From: Strigops habroptila
Taxonomy: Eukaryota; Chordata; Aves; Psittaciformes; Psittacidae
Direction of reading: 5' to 3'
Length of the DNA stretch: 64,000 nucleotides
Assembly: GCF_004027225.2 (NCBI RefSeq)
Contig: NC_044279.2
Location: 28,250,705 to 28,314,704 of the forward strand
In this document: positions 48,401-59,722 of the stretch, piece after piece
Layout: every line of letters starts with the position of its first letter
Position numbering within the stretch: the first letter of the stretch is position 1
The notes under the pieces: generated by a model
Seen by the model: the letters and a program-made list of their open reading frames with translations, nothing else
Databases searched by the model: none
What the model was told of the DNA's origin: nothing
Program-made: the position numbers and the translations under genes

Positions 48401-48501
48401 AGTCTAGAGGTGCACCAGCTTGTAAAAATGAAGATGGGGGAAAATCTTAATTAACTTTCTCCAATAATATAACTCAATTCCTAGAGAGAGCTTTGTTAAG
48501 G

Positions 48502-48545
48502 TTTGGACAACACACTTTATAACTTTGGACAACACACATTATAAT
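48502..48545. repeat. 22-bp tandem duplication
   Basis: TTTGGACAACACACTTTATAAC is directly followed by a near copy with ACATTATAAT at its end. Two units with a period of 22 and a few mismatches. Confidence 0.85.
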
Positions 48546-51500
48546 TTAAAAGGGCGAAGCCACCACTGATTTTTAGCTTGGAAATGGCAAAAGAGCAAAA
48601 GACAACATTTGCAATGCAGTAACCCACTGCAAACAACCCTGCATTTTCCAGGGCATTTCACATGCAGGCTGCCTTCCAGTCAGTGCAAGCCAGATGAAGT
48701 TTCAAGCACTAAATATTACCTGGTGAAATGATTTTGCACAGTAATTGACCTCCTGCCACATGTCACTAATACAGCGTCCTTTCCCCTAGCTGTGGCCTGT
48801 AATAGAAGTTTTTGGAAGAATATTAACCTGGCTGTATATTACTTTCTGGTTCATTAAATGTAATAGCAATTCTGGCAAAGCCTTTAGTTGATGAGAAGGG
48901 TTTGGCCACCACAAGAAACATTGTCACAATACTAGATGCTGCATCCTTATCTAATTTACTTACAGCCAATACATTTTTGAATAGAGACATTAGATGGCAA
49001 AACCACATATTTTAGAGTTTACAAAACGCTCACATTTCTCAGCTTTGTCTCTGCTGGCAAACACTCGCATAATCCCCAAAATCTTTAATGTGTTCTCTTT
49101 TGCATAGAGGCCTTCAGCTCCTCTTCCCCTGCCATTAGTACAAACTATTTCGTTGTAAATGTTTGATGTTCTTTTGCGTGAGAATACTGAGGGAGGAACA
49201 AGCATATCACTCTCTTGGTGGCTTGACTCTTGTGTGTAAGAAAGACCCTATACACCAAAAGGGTTCAAGTGTCTGTTTTCAGTGCTTCATGCAGCTTTAA
49301 AGCGTCTGCTGTTGCCCTTAGACTATCTCTTTCAGGCCATTTGTCACTGTCCTAGTTTGACTGGCAGTGATAGTTAACCTTTGCTTAGCACCCTGCAGAT
49401 ATTTACTTTGTACTTCGATATATTTTCCCTTGCGTACTAATAAAATACCTGCATGTACAGAGGACCTTTTATCCCAAAGGATTTCAACAAGTTCTGCAAG
49501 CTATAAATTTACAGCAGTACTGTAGAAGTTATGTAGCTTTTTGCTCAGTACAAAAGACAGCAGCGAAAATCTGGGAATCCTGATGTTATAACAAGCACCT
49601 GCTGAGAACATGGAATTAAGGCAGAGGGATGTGCATTTTGGGGAGTGTTAGTCTAGGTTGTAGAGCTAGGTTCAACTTCCTTCTGAACCCACTTTCACAG
49701 GCATCCTGTGTGGCTCAGGAAGGTGCTAGCGCGCAGACCCACAGAGAACAGGGGCACCTGACATGGGACTTCAGTGGAAATAAAGCACTTATCTCAATGG
49801 TGCAGCCCTCAAAGCTATGCCTTGGCTCCTTCGGCAACAGTACATCTATCAACACCTACATTTTCATGTTTCTGATGATGATTAAAAAAAAATTCTGTGA
49901 TGCTAATATTGTGCATACCCATGTGCAGTATTCAAACTTCATGCTGCCCAGGCTGAAAAATTTACTGTTTGTCTCATGCCCTTACCCAGTCAAGACTCAC
50001 AGATGAACTGTCCAAGTCCTTCTCAGGCTCACTCCGTTAGATAGGTTTAGGTCAAGCTTAATGCAGAGTCCTAAACAGTATTACAGCTGCAGCGGGAGGA
50101 ATACTGGTTCTGATTCCTGGTCTTGGCAGTGGCTGTCAGAGGTGGGGAGAGTGTGTTGCTTTCCATGCGATCATGGCTGTGTGTGAAATCAATAAAGAGC
50201 AAGAAGTTTCCTCCATCTTTGCCTTTGGTCAACATAGGGGCTAGTGTCACTGAGGCTGAAGAGAGCCTAAAGTGTAAGTCTCCTTCTTTCTGAGCAGGCA
50301 TACTAACTGTTAGATTTGTTTCTCAGAAGACAGAGGCTGGTCAAAAAGGAAACCATGAGACTAGCTCCACCTTTAGAAGAAGATTGGTGGGTGTTAGGCC
50401 TCAGGAAAGGATTCTTGGCTGTGTGTGCTGGAGGGGTAGCAATCTGGATGCAGATACTGGAAGGAAACTGCTGAGCAGCCTAGCAGATGCCTTGAGGTGA
50501 AGGATTGAGGGAGAGGGACCTTGAGTTCCATCACAGAGAACATCCACCCTCAGCCCGGGCATAGCTTTCATGTCTCACCTGTAAAAACAACAACAAAACA
50601 CAACAAAATCAGCTCTCCTTCTTCACACTAGGAGGCTGCACTGATTCAGTAACAACTGAAGTATAAAAACCTGACATATTCAGGATCTGACTTGGCTTTT
50701 ATGAAATATGTATCTAAAATAAGCACTCATTTTTTTAAGTGTTGGCCTCAGTATCAAAAATAAGCTTAGGATCACACAAAGTTAGAAAATATAAACCTTT
50801 ATGTTGGATTTATGTTGTAAGCCGAATGCAAATTACTACTTTTCCTCATTTGCAGTTACCTCTGGCTATTTAATCCATCCTTCACTAATTCTCCTCTGCA
50901 TTATTGGTCTGGAATTTAGTCTACATGATGAGAATAATTTAGTTGATAGCACTTTAAACTCATCTATAAACAGCTTTTGATGACTAATATGCATTTTTCT
51001 GTTCCTGCAATAAATTTGTTTCAAGCAAAAGGAGACTGTTTGGAAACAACACCTTAAATTTCCTGATAAATCAAGTACTTAATATTTAATTTCAAATCAT
51101 ATTGGGAAAACAAATCTAATTTTTTTCTCAGGCTAATGTCTGAACAGAAAAAAGTGAGATAGCTGTAGAAATATAGGATTAGTATTATTTTGATATTGAA
51201 TATGTCTTCTTAAGCCATAAGGAGAATAATTTTATATGTTGTTTACATTTTTCTACCTTAAAAGACAGCCACTTTAGATTAATTTAATTTGAATTCCTAC
51301 ATGGCTTCTGCAAATAAAGAGGATGAATAACCAAATGGAAAATGGCTTTGCTTATTCCCAGCTGTGAAAAGGATTCATTATTTAAAACATTACCATTAAA
51401 AATGAGCCATTTCCACAGATAAGATGAAACAGGTAATTTTTTTACAGGCATCCTTACAACTCTGGAAAACATGAATATCCATTTACTGGCAAGCTTTTGA

Positions 51501-52191
51501 GAGCTGTCCTTAGTAATATATACACAAAGAGACATCACAGATGTCTCTGTCCTACATTTTCTATGCCACTGTCATGCTAAATGGCATTAGACCTTATCAT
51601 ACCTTTCTTTCAGATTCTTTTATTTTTATTTTTTTTTTTTGGTGCTATATCCAGTCCCACCTTATTTCTGTAGTTAAAACCAAAGGAGCTCCTGGGTTTC
51701 ACCATTGCTTATTCTATTCTGTATTAAAAGACAGCGCTACTGTCACTTAATGATACTGGATTTACGCTGCTGCTCAATCCTGCCCAAGCACAGAGTGCAC
51801 CAGTGCCCTGTTCAGCCTTGTATAAAACAATCTATCCCACAGAGGTTGTACTGAGTGTACTTTGTGTTACTGTCAGTGGCTCTGTCATTGCTGCAGTCTT
51901 ACATGGCTGCCTGCATTTGAACTGAGGAAAAAGTTTTCCTGGAGTAACAAACACAGTCTGGAGCAGAACTTCAAGGATGAGAAGTCCTGTCCACAAAAGC
52001 AAAACCTGTCATTAGAGAGGATTCCTGATGCAGGTGTGCTGTACTGTGGGTATACATACAGCAGTGGTAATGGCAAGATGATGCACATACAATGGGCATC
52101 CAAGAGGAGCAGCAGTTCTAAACCCCACCATTCAGATCATTTGGCTGATCGCTTATTTCTCTGAGTTTTCTCATCATTCTTGCGATCTCTT

Positions 52192-52232
52192 TTTTAGCTA
52201 AAGCACATGCTGGAGAAGTGCTTTAGCTAAAA
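52192..52232. repeat. Perfect 15-bp inverted repeat with 11-base loop
   Basis: The arm TTTTAGCTAAAGCAC at 52192-52206 and its exact complement GTGCTTTAGCTAAAA at 52218-52232 flank ATGCTGGAGAA. It may be a stem-loop in RNA or a remnant of a short inverted-repeat element. The stem is shorter than a normal pre-microRNA. Confidence 0.9.
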
Positions 52233-55200
52233 TAGTTCTAGAAGGAGACAAAGTGAACTGAAGACTTGAGTTAGAGCTCAACATTAATATTTTCAAGAGG
52301 TAAATGACTCAGCTCTGTCTTATCACAATTCTGTTGCAAACTCAAACTTTCATCTTTGTTTCTGCTGAGTCCACATGAAGGGTTTTGCTCCTAAAATGGA
52401 ATAATATTTTCTGATGCAGGTCCTGACCTCATGCAGGTTAAGCTTCTGTGCCAGTGGAATTACAGGATTGTCTATGCTGTTGTAAGTACATTAGGAAAGC
52501 GTAAGAGATATTTATTCCTGAAAAGGAATCAGATCAATTCAAAATCTACTAAGTGGGATTCAAGCCCAACATTAGTACCATACATGGTGGCATGTGCTCT
52601 GTGCTGTGTGATGGGGCTGGTTTTATAACACTTCTCTACCACAGGGAGAGAGCCTCCACCTCTGCCAACTAACAGCTGATAATCCTTGCAGTGACATTTT
52701 TTCATTTATATATGCAAGACTATCATACATAAAAGCCTACAACATTCTGTTGATAATTGTAAAGAAAATCCTTCTTTCCTTGGAAGTCAGTCAGTACTCT
52801 CAGCTTTTTTGGCACTCTATCTAAAGGTTGAGATACAGGTAATATTTTTAGCTTTCAGGCAAACTCAAAGAGTCTTACTCATTCTGCGAGGCTGTTCATG
52901 CTTTTCACCATGAAGTACAAGTGATTCATGGGTTTAGTCCACTCAGGATTCTTTACAATAATATCTACCATATAGGAACATAGTTTCTCTGTGTAATTTA
53001 TTTCTCTCTCTTCAACAGTTTCATTTGACTGGTATAATTTGAATGGCATCACTTCTGGGCTTTCTGTTTAGCAAAATACAAGTACGGATTATGCATTTTG
53101 TTCATTCAGACCATTTTAAACTCAGATATGTACTCTTCTGAGAAGCACTTAAGTTATTATTGAGGTAAATACTACGTGCAAAAAAGTAATTTTTTCAGCT
53201 TTCTAGCAGGGACTGATGCAGAGGTGGATTTTTTCAGCTCATTTGCAGAGTTGCACTGATTAGTTTGTCAGACTTCAATCAGGCAAATCATCCACATTCC
53301 TGTAACAGCGTTCCTATTCTCATTCATAATTTTGCTCCATTCTCTCTTGATAAACTAAAGGGTGGTGTTAAAGGGCCATGTTTATCAATAGGACTAATCA
53401 AGGGGCATTTTCACTAAGTTAAGCAATAATTTTCCCACTTGCAGTCTACAAGTTGTATCCTTCCTTATAATTCGATAAGAAAAGGAAATGTTGACATTAT
53501 TTCTTTCTGCAAGCTTAAAAAATTTGTTTCTTTGTGCAAAACAGCTGGTGCTGTCACAGTCTGCAACATTCTGGGCCATATCCCAGACATCTGAAAGGCT
53601 CACTTTGGTCAGTAGCCTGCCTTCCGTAATACTTTTTTTACCTTTTATGAAAGTATCCCCTTAAGCATTTTCTACAGTGAATAAAACTGACTGCAGAATA
53701 GACAGGGACTACAGAGTATTTATGTAACATCTCTGAATATTTTTTAATAGTTCTTCACTTCTTCAGTAGCTCCTTATTAAGGCATGAAATCATTTGATAC
53801 TTTACCTGGTTATCAAACAATGGGAGATAATCTATGAAAACATTGTTCTTGATTATTGCTAAGCTTTAGTGATACAGTTGTTAAGATTGCTTCAGAAATA
53901 AAACCTCCTCTAGGGAATTCAGAGTCAATCAGCTGCCAGTCATGTCTTACAGTGACTTAAAACATAGAGTTAGTTCCTCTTAAAGGCTAATATTTCATAC
54001 AGGTGTCTCTTCCATTTAAACATCCATTCAAAACAAGTACTTTTCATTTATTCAATTGTTGAAAAGTAAGTGTAATACAGATCATATTCCTCTTCATATT
54101 AACATGGTTCAATATTTGCAGTATTTTGTGATCAGATTACAGAGGCAGCTGGAGAAGCTTATACCAAAAAGCCTTCAGATAGCTCTAGTTCTCTGGTGCA
54201 GTTTCTTCAATGACATAATTTCAATTTATTTTAGCTAGTAATAACACCATATGATACTGTGTTAAATGTTGGGCTTGATCTCCTTTATCTTTACAAATGC
54301 ATAAGCATAAAGCATATAAAACATAAGAAAAGGGTAAAAGGGGATGATAGTTCACAAATTAGCAAGGTTTTGTAGTTAAGGCTATCTGGTTAGCTGTTTT
54401 ACTATGCAGCCTACACATCCCCAGTGCGAAGCTCCTAAGTAGCATCTGCTTTTTGACACAACTTAAAGACGTTGGCCTAAGTTATGCAAAGACTTCAGCC
54501 TATGTGTGGGTACCTAGCAAGCACGAAATGACATCTGAAAAACTGTTACTATTAAGTTGCACATTTTCTATATTGCGCTTTGTATGTTGATAGTGGAGGC
54601 TTTTTGCATCACCACCTCACCTTCACTGCGTAGGTTAGCAGAGCAGCTTCTGAGAAGCCACGTGGTGGTGCATAGCTCTTGTGCCAAGACTTCTCCTGAT
54701 CATGTACGTTTCCACCAGACCAATTACCCAGAAAGCTCTGTAGAATTGCAATCTTATCTGGTATTCAGAGGGCAAATCTTAGGTATCATTAAGCAGTTAG
54801 AGCAAAATTTCTGTGTCTCAACTTCTGTTTGCCAATCCCATTTTTGCCCCTGTGGAGAAGGAAATAGCAGCAGCTGCCAGAGGCTGGCACCCTACTCTGC
54901 CATTTGGAGCAGGACCATTCATCTCCGCACCCACCATAGATGCTGCACTCTACTCCTCACAAGAGAACACATTTAATAGCCTATATTTCTCCTTGCCTTG
55001 TCTCAGGCAAAAATTATATGAGGATTTATTTTCACAAACAAGATGTTTGCTTATGTTCAAAAGAACTGAAACAATTCCTCCATGATTCTTCTTGGTAGTG
55101 CCATTGAATTTAGCCTTGTTTCACAGTAGTGCCTATACAATACCAATATTACATACAATCCTGTGAACTCATTTAGGGAACATCTTGTTGAACGAGCTGG

Positions 55201-56424
55201 GATGTTTCTTTCATTCTCTGCTAGAAGCCACTAAGAATAAATCCTATTAATAGTAATGCAAATTGCTGTCATTAAGAAAATAATCCTGTTTGGACTACAT
55301 AGAGTTCACATTTTTCTTCAGCAAAACATTACAGGTTCTTGGTTTGTTCATCAAGAAGCATATAGACTATGCCACTGTTGCTGATAAGTAACACAGTATC
55401 TTCTTTTTGTTTTGTACCCATCCTCAATTTATCGTTGTTTTATGCAAAACAACTGTAAACCCTGGAGTCAACCTCGCAGTTTATAGGTGAGATTTACCTG
55501 AAGCAGGAATCACTAGTATCCTGTGCATGTGGTCTTACACTGACCTAAACAAATTTGCACACATTCATTATACCTCACAGTACCCAACAATAATAATATG
55601 TTAACTCTCAAAATATTTTTTACTGTATATTATACAGTCATTCATACTGAGATCTTGTTGGTGGTGAAATGACAAAAGAATTTCAGGTTTTAAAAGAGTG
55701 ATTAAATGGAAGATACCTCAGTCTATTGAAATGAAAACTGAAATTCTGGCAGTCTCAGTTCACAGTCCAAAAAATATTGTGCTGCCCTTTCTGAAAGTAA
55801 TCTAAACCATCACATTAACTCACTCTGAATATTCTAGTGGAGGGTTTAGCTTGGGGATGGAATAGATTGAACAAACAAATTGACTGGAAGTACTTCAAAC
55901 GTCAAGTCACCATTATTACCAGAACATTCAGTTTTATTTGGAAACAAAGTTTCAGCTGATGCCTAATGCACACTGTTAAACGAAGAGTTGAAAGATTACT
56001 TTAAATGACCTGCATAGTTTTCCGCATGTGGTTCAAGATAGCTTTGTACACATTCTTCCCAGACTTCAGGGTTCCCAGACTTCTCAGGGTTCCTGGAAAT
56101 TCAACTTACATAGCATTAGCAAAAAGTTATGTGTAAAAAGAGCATAATAATTAAACATAATATATGGTATTTCTGTATATATATGGATGGAAATAAAGTG
56201 CCTTTTTAATTGTTTATTAATATCTTAAAATCTAATTACAGCAATGTTAATAGTACTTATCAAACTTGTTTACTAATTCTTTGATTCTCTTCAGGCTACA
56301 ACTTGTCTCTTCTTAGGAAAATGCCTGAGCTACTGGCCATAAGCATTTCTGGAATAAAGCAATTATTAAAATTCCCTGTCATAACAGTGCAGGAAAGACT
56401 GGAAGAGTGGTGGCACCAAAGGGA

Positions 56425-57494
56425 GAGTGCATAGCAAAAGCAAGCATAGATTCACAAAGGGGAGGGCATGCTTGACCAACATAATACCTTTCTATGATGA
56501 ATTGACTGGCTTGGTAGATGAAGGAAGAGCAGTCGATATTGTCTATCTGGACTGCAGTATGGCTGCTCCCGTAATATTTTCACAGAGAAACTGAAGGGCT
56601 GGATGAGCAGACAGTTAGATGGGTTTAAAACTGTCTGTACAGTTAGGTCCAGAGGGTGGAGATTCGTGTTACAAAGTCTTGTTGAAGGCCAGTAGCTAGC
56701 AGTGTACCACAAAGGTTAACACTGTGTACAATCCTGTTCAATATGATTCGGATGATGGGGTAGAGTGTACCATCAGCAGCCTTGCTGGTAATACAAAACT
56801 GTGAGGAGTGGCTGATATACCAGAAGGTTGTGTTGCATCCAGAGGGACCTTCAGAGAATGGAGAAATGGGCTGACAGGAATCTCCTGAGTTCAACAAGGG
56901 GAAGTGCAATGTCCAGCAGCTGAGGAGGAACAACCCCAGGCAAGAGTACGTGCTGGGGCTGACAAGCTGGAAGGCAGAAAAGGAGCTGAGGGTCCTGGTG
57001 GACACCAAGCTGACCATGAGCCAACAATGTGCCATTGTGGCAAAGGCTAATCATAGGATCATAAAATCATTTAGGTTGGAAAAGACATTTAAGGACATCA
57101 AGTCCAAACGTAAACCTAACGCTGCCAATGTCCCTAACCGTTGTCTACTAACCCATGTCCCTAAAATACACATTAAGTATTCAATTCCTGTCTGCAAAAG
57201 GGATTTCAATTAAACTAAACAAAATTGCTGAGTTAAATTGTCAGCTAGCCTCTCTTTTCTGCCCATAACTTTTCTAAATAGTATCCTGGGCTGCATTAGG
57301 AGGAGTGTTGCCAGCAGATTGAGGGAAGTGATCTTTTCCCTCTACTCAGCACTGGTAAGGCCACCCCGGAAGTGTTGTGTCCAGTTCTCGGCTCCTCAGA
57401 ATAAGACAGACATGGCCATACTGAAGAGAATCCAATGAAGGGCCACAAGAATGATTAAGGAACTGCAGCATCTCTGCTATGATGAAAGACTGAG
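56425..57494 (+). mobile_element. Old CR1(+), left part, of a nested cluster
   Basis: Plus-strand sequence matches CR1 ORF2 from the RT region: GATTCACAAAGGGGAGGGCATGC (F/HTKGKSC-like), GAAGAGCAGTCGATATTGTCTATCTGGAC (block A), then the region where F/YADD should lie (degraded to LAGNTK in translation, not deleted). The ELRVLVDTKLTMSQQCAIVAK segment and GCCACAAGAATGATTAAGG follow. The copy has many stops and shifts. It is interrupted at about 57051-57277 and breaks off at 57494 inside the codons for ...RLR. It appears to resume at about 59348. Confidence 0.82.
57051..57277 (-). mobile_element. Short CR1(-) inserted in the old CR1(+)
   Basis: The interval opens ATCATAGGATCATAAAATCATTTAGGTTGGAAAAGAC, a reverse-oriented CR1 3' tail, and continues CATCAAGTCCAAACGTAAACC. 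It splits the plus-oriented CR1 between GCAAAGGCTAAT and AGTATCCTGGGCTGC, which are adjacent in the family. The right ~90 bases are less clear and may be degraded CR1. Confidence 0.75.
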
Positions 57495-57514
57495 ATAATA
57501 GAATCATAGAATGG
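57495..57514 (-). mobile_element. Left end of a short CR1(-) fragment (tail)
   Basis: AATAGAATCATAGAATGG is the reverse of the CR1 octamer tail. It abuts the broken edge of the old CR1(+). The expected next bases (TTTGGGTTGGAAGGGACC-like) are found only at ~59298, so this piece and 59298-59347 are probably one insertion later split by other DNA. Confidence 0.6.
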
Positions 57515-58415
57515 GGGGTTCTATCCCAGTAAGAAATGGTTTTACCCTAGTAAGGAGGGAATTTTACCCCGTTACCTATATGTTTGGTCTGTCTGTTAAT
57601 GCCCCAGGAAAGGTGAGACCCTTGAGCCCTATTAGCCTGTCAGAGAAGGTGCTCTACTGGACAGCACACTATATTGAAGGGTGATTCAACTGTCTATTCA
57701 GTGATCCACAGTAACAGATTCACCCATCAAGTTAATCATTTAGGTTTCCAGAAACTCACACAAAATAGATCTCAGCTGAGAATTTTAGTTACATAAATAA
57801 TATGTAACAGATTAAGTTTCAAAGATTGCCATTGATGGTACACTAACTGCAAGAACAAGCATGAAAATAACATATACAAAAGCCAGCAATACTAAGCACG
57901 AATAGAATATAATTCTTACCAAATAATAGGCGTCCATATGTGGGAGAAGACAGGTTCAGCACATTGACCGATCCCAGCAGTTATGATGGAGTTTTCTCTA
58001 GCTTCTCCCCTCCTAATTTTGCATGTTAATACAATCTAATTTAGGTTAGTAACTCCCCATAACCCTCCCACCATTTAATGATTGATCAGTTAATTTGCAT
58101 AAAGTTATATAATTTATTTTCTTACTACATATGCTCAGGAAAAGGTTTTTTGATCTAGGCAGGGGTCTTTTGACCTGTGGGTGTGATTTTTAGTATTATA
58201 ATGAGAGTATAATAAGGATAGTTCATCTAAAGGACATCCTAATCATGTTTTGCTGACACGTGAAGCCATATTTTGATGAATTGTCCATGCGTTGTCAGAA
58301 TGTACCAGACTTCAAGCGTAGTCCTTCCAGACTGGAGGTTTATTAGTCCTGTTATCTTAATCCACCTACGCAAGGCCAAAGCCTCCTCTCATGCTATTAA
58401 TTCTCATCATAAATT
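57515..58415 (-). mobile_element. Candidate ERV-type LTR/unknown insert, proximal part
   Basis: About 900 bases that match no CR1 and lie between pieces of CR1. On the minus strand there is an AATAAA (complement of 58339-58344) followed by CCTCCAGTCTGGAAGGAC. The distal end reads ...GGGGTAAAATTCCCTCCTTA and ends ...GGGATAGAACCCCCCA, which has the look of an R-U5 region ending in CA. No protein-coding part is present, so if real it is a solo LTR. I cannot name the family, and target duplications are not clear. Confidence 0.4.
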
Positions 58416-58826
58416 ATAGAATCATAGAATAGTTAGGATTGGAAAGGACCTTAAGAGCATCTAGTTCCAACCCCCCTGCCATGGGCAGGGACGCCTCACA
58501 CTAAACCATGTCACCCAAGGATCTGTCCAGCCTGGCCTTCAACACTGCCAGGGATGGAGCATTTACCACTTCTTTGGGCAACCTGTTCCAGTGCCTCACC
58601 ACCCTCACAGCAAAGAACTTCTTCCTTATATCTAACCTGAACTTCCCCTGTTTAAGTTTGAACCAATTATCCCTTGTCCTATCGCTACAGTCCCTAATGA
58701 AGAGTCCCTCTCCAGCATCCTTGTAGGCCCCCTTCAGATACTGGAAGGCTGCTATGAGGTCTCCACGCAGCCTTCTCTTCTCCAGGCTGAACAGCCCCAA
58801 CTTTCTCAGCCTGTCTTCATATGTTG
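58416..58826 (-). mobile_element. CR1(-) 3' end, relatively young
   Basis: Starts with ATAGAATCATAGAATAG, then GGATTGGAAAGGACCTTAAG and the CCCCCTGCCATGGGCAGGG hairpin. Minus-strand translation of 58501-58800 is an open C-terminus of CR1 ORF2 ([41 protein letters not shown]). It closely resembles the end of the 9.7-13 kb element, so both belong to one subfamily. It is truncated to ~410 bases. Confidence 0.92.
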
Positions 58827-59292
58827 TTTCTCAGGTCTTCTGATCTTTTAGGAGGCCCTTCTATCTGTTCAAGCTCTTTCATAGTAACACAAGTTTCAAT
58901 TTTTTAACTAAATGCCTATTTAACTAAATGCATATTTTTGTTAATGGTTGGTGTAAAATGCTCTCGCTTTACAATAAAAATATAGTTTCCGTGTTTGGCA
59001 GCTGCTAGGCAGTTTATCAGTGCACAGCACCTTCAAGTTCCTGCACTTGAGTGCAGGAGTATAACAGAGGAGTATAACAGAGCTTGGCCATGGTGCCTTC
59101 ACTCCGCTCCATCCTCTGTTCAGTTTCTCATAGCGTATGCCAAGGCTGCAGGGTTGCCTGAGGAACTATCGTAGGGTAGATTCTGTTCATGCCAACCACA
59201 TTCTATCTTGGAAGTAGCAGCTGCATTTTACTGTAAAATTTCCTTAATGTTTGAGGGATCTGGGGAAAGTTGTCTCTAATTTCCCCCCTTTT
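58827..59292 (-). mobile_element. Candidate LTR/unknown insert, distal part
   Basis: About 465 bases between the young CR1(-) and the remaining CR1(-) sliver. On the minus strand it begins TGTGAGAAAAGGGGGGAAAT, a TG start compatible with an LTR 5' end. It probably belongs with 57515-58415, the CR1 at 58416-58826 having inserted into it. It includes a 13-base tandem duplication at 59055-59080. Confidence 0.33.
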
Positions 59293-59297
59293 CTCAC

Positions 59298-59347
59298 AGT
59301 TTGTGTTGGAAGGGACCTTAAAGATCATCTAGTTCAAAATCCCCCCT
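59298..59347 (-). mobile_element. Right part of a short CR1(-) fragment
   Basis: TTGTGTTGGAAGGGACCTTAAAGATCATCTAGTTC is the reverse of the CR1 3' UTR just inside the tail. It lacks its own octamer tail here, which is found at 57495-57514. Confidence 0.65.
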
Positions 59348-59722
59348 GCTGGGACTTTTTAGCCTAAAGAAGAGATGGCCTGGAGGATCTCATCAATGTA
59401 TATGAATGTCTGAAGGGAGGATGTAAAGAAGACAGGGTCAGGCTGTTTTTAACGGTGCCCAGGTGACAGAACTAGAGTCAATGGGCACAAACTGAAACAC
59501 AGGAGCTGCAGGCTGAACGTCACCTTACGTGAAGGTGGCTGAGGCCCAGCACAGGTTAGTCAGGGAGATTGTGAAGTCTCCATTTTCTTTCAAAAGCCAT
59601 CTGGACATTGTCCTGAGCAACCTGGTCTGGGTGGCCCTGCTTGAAGAGGGAGGTTGGACAAGATGATCTCCAGAGGTTCCTTCCAACCTCAACCATTCTG
59701 TGGTTCTGTAATTCTGTGAAAC
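59348..59722 (+). mobile_element. Old CR1(+), right part, with 3' tail
   Basis: The sequence resumes exactly where 57494 stopped in the family order: GCTGGGACTTTTTAGCCTAAAGAAGAG ([12 protein letters not shown]), then GATCTCATCAATGTATATGAATGTCTGAAGGGAGG. The 3' UTR CAGAGGTTCCTTCCAACCTC and a decayed tail, ATTCTGTGGTTCTGTAATTCTG, follow. It completes the element at 56425-57494. Confidence 0.8.

Larger units (their letters stand above)
44106..56424. other. Intergenic, no gene recognised
   Basis: About 12 kb of AT-rich DNA. No exon, tRNA or rRNA is seen. Specific structures inside it are listed separately: a 20-base palindrome at 45411, a 22-base tandem duplication at 48502 and a perfect stem-loop at 52192. 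Overlapping open frames at 54557-55085 are discussed in the findings but not called as a gene. Confidence 0.45.
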
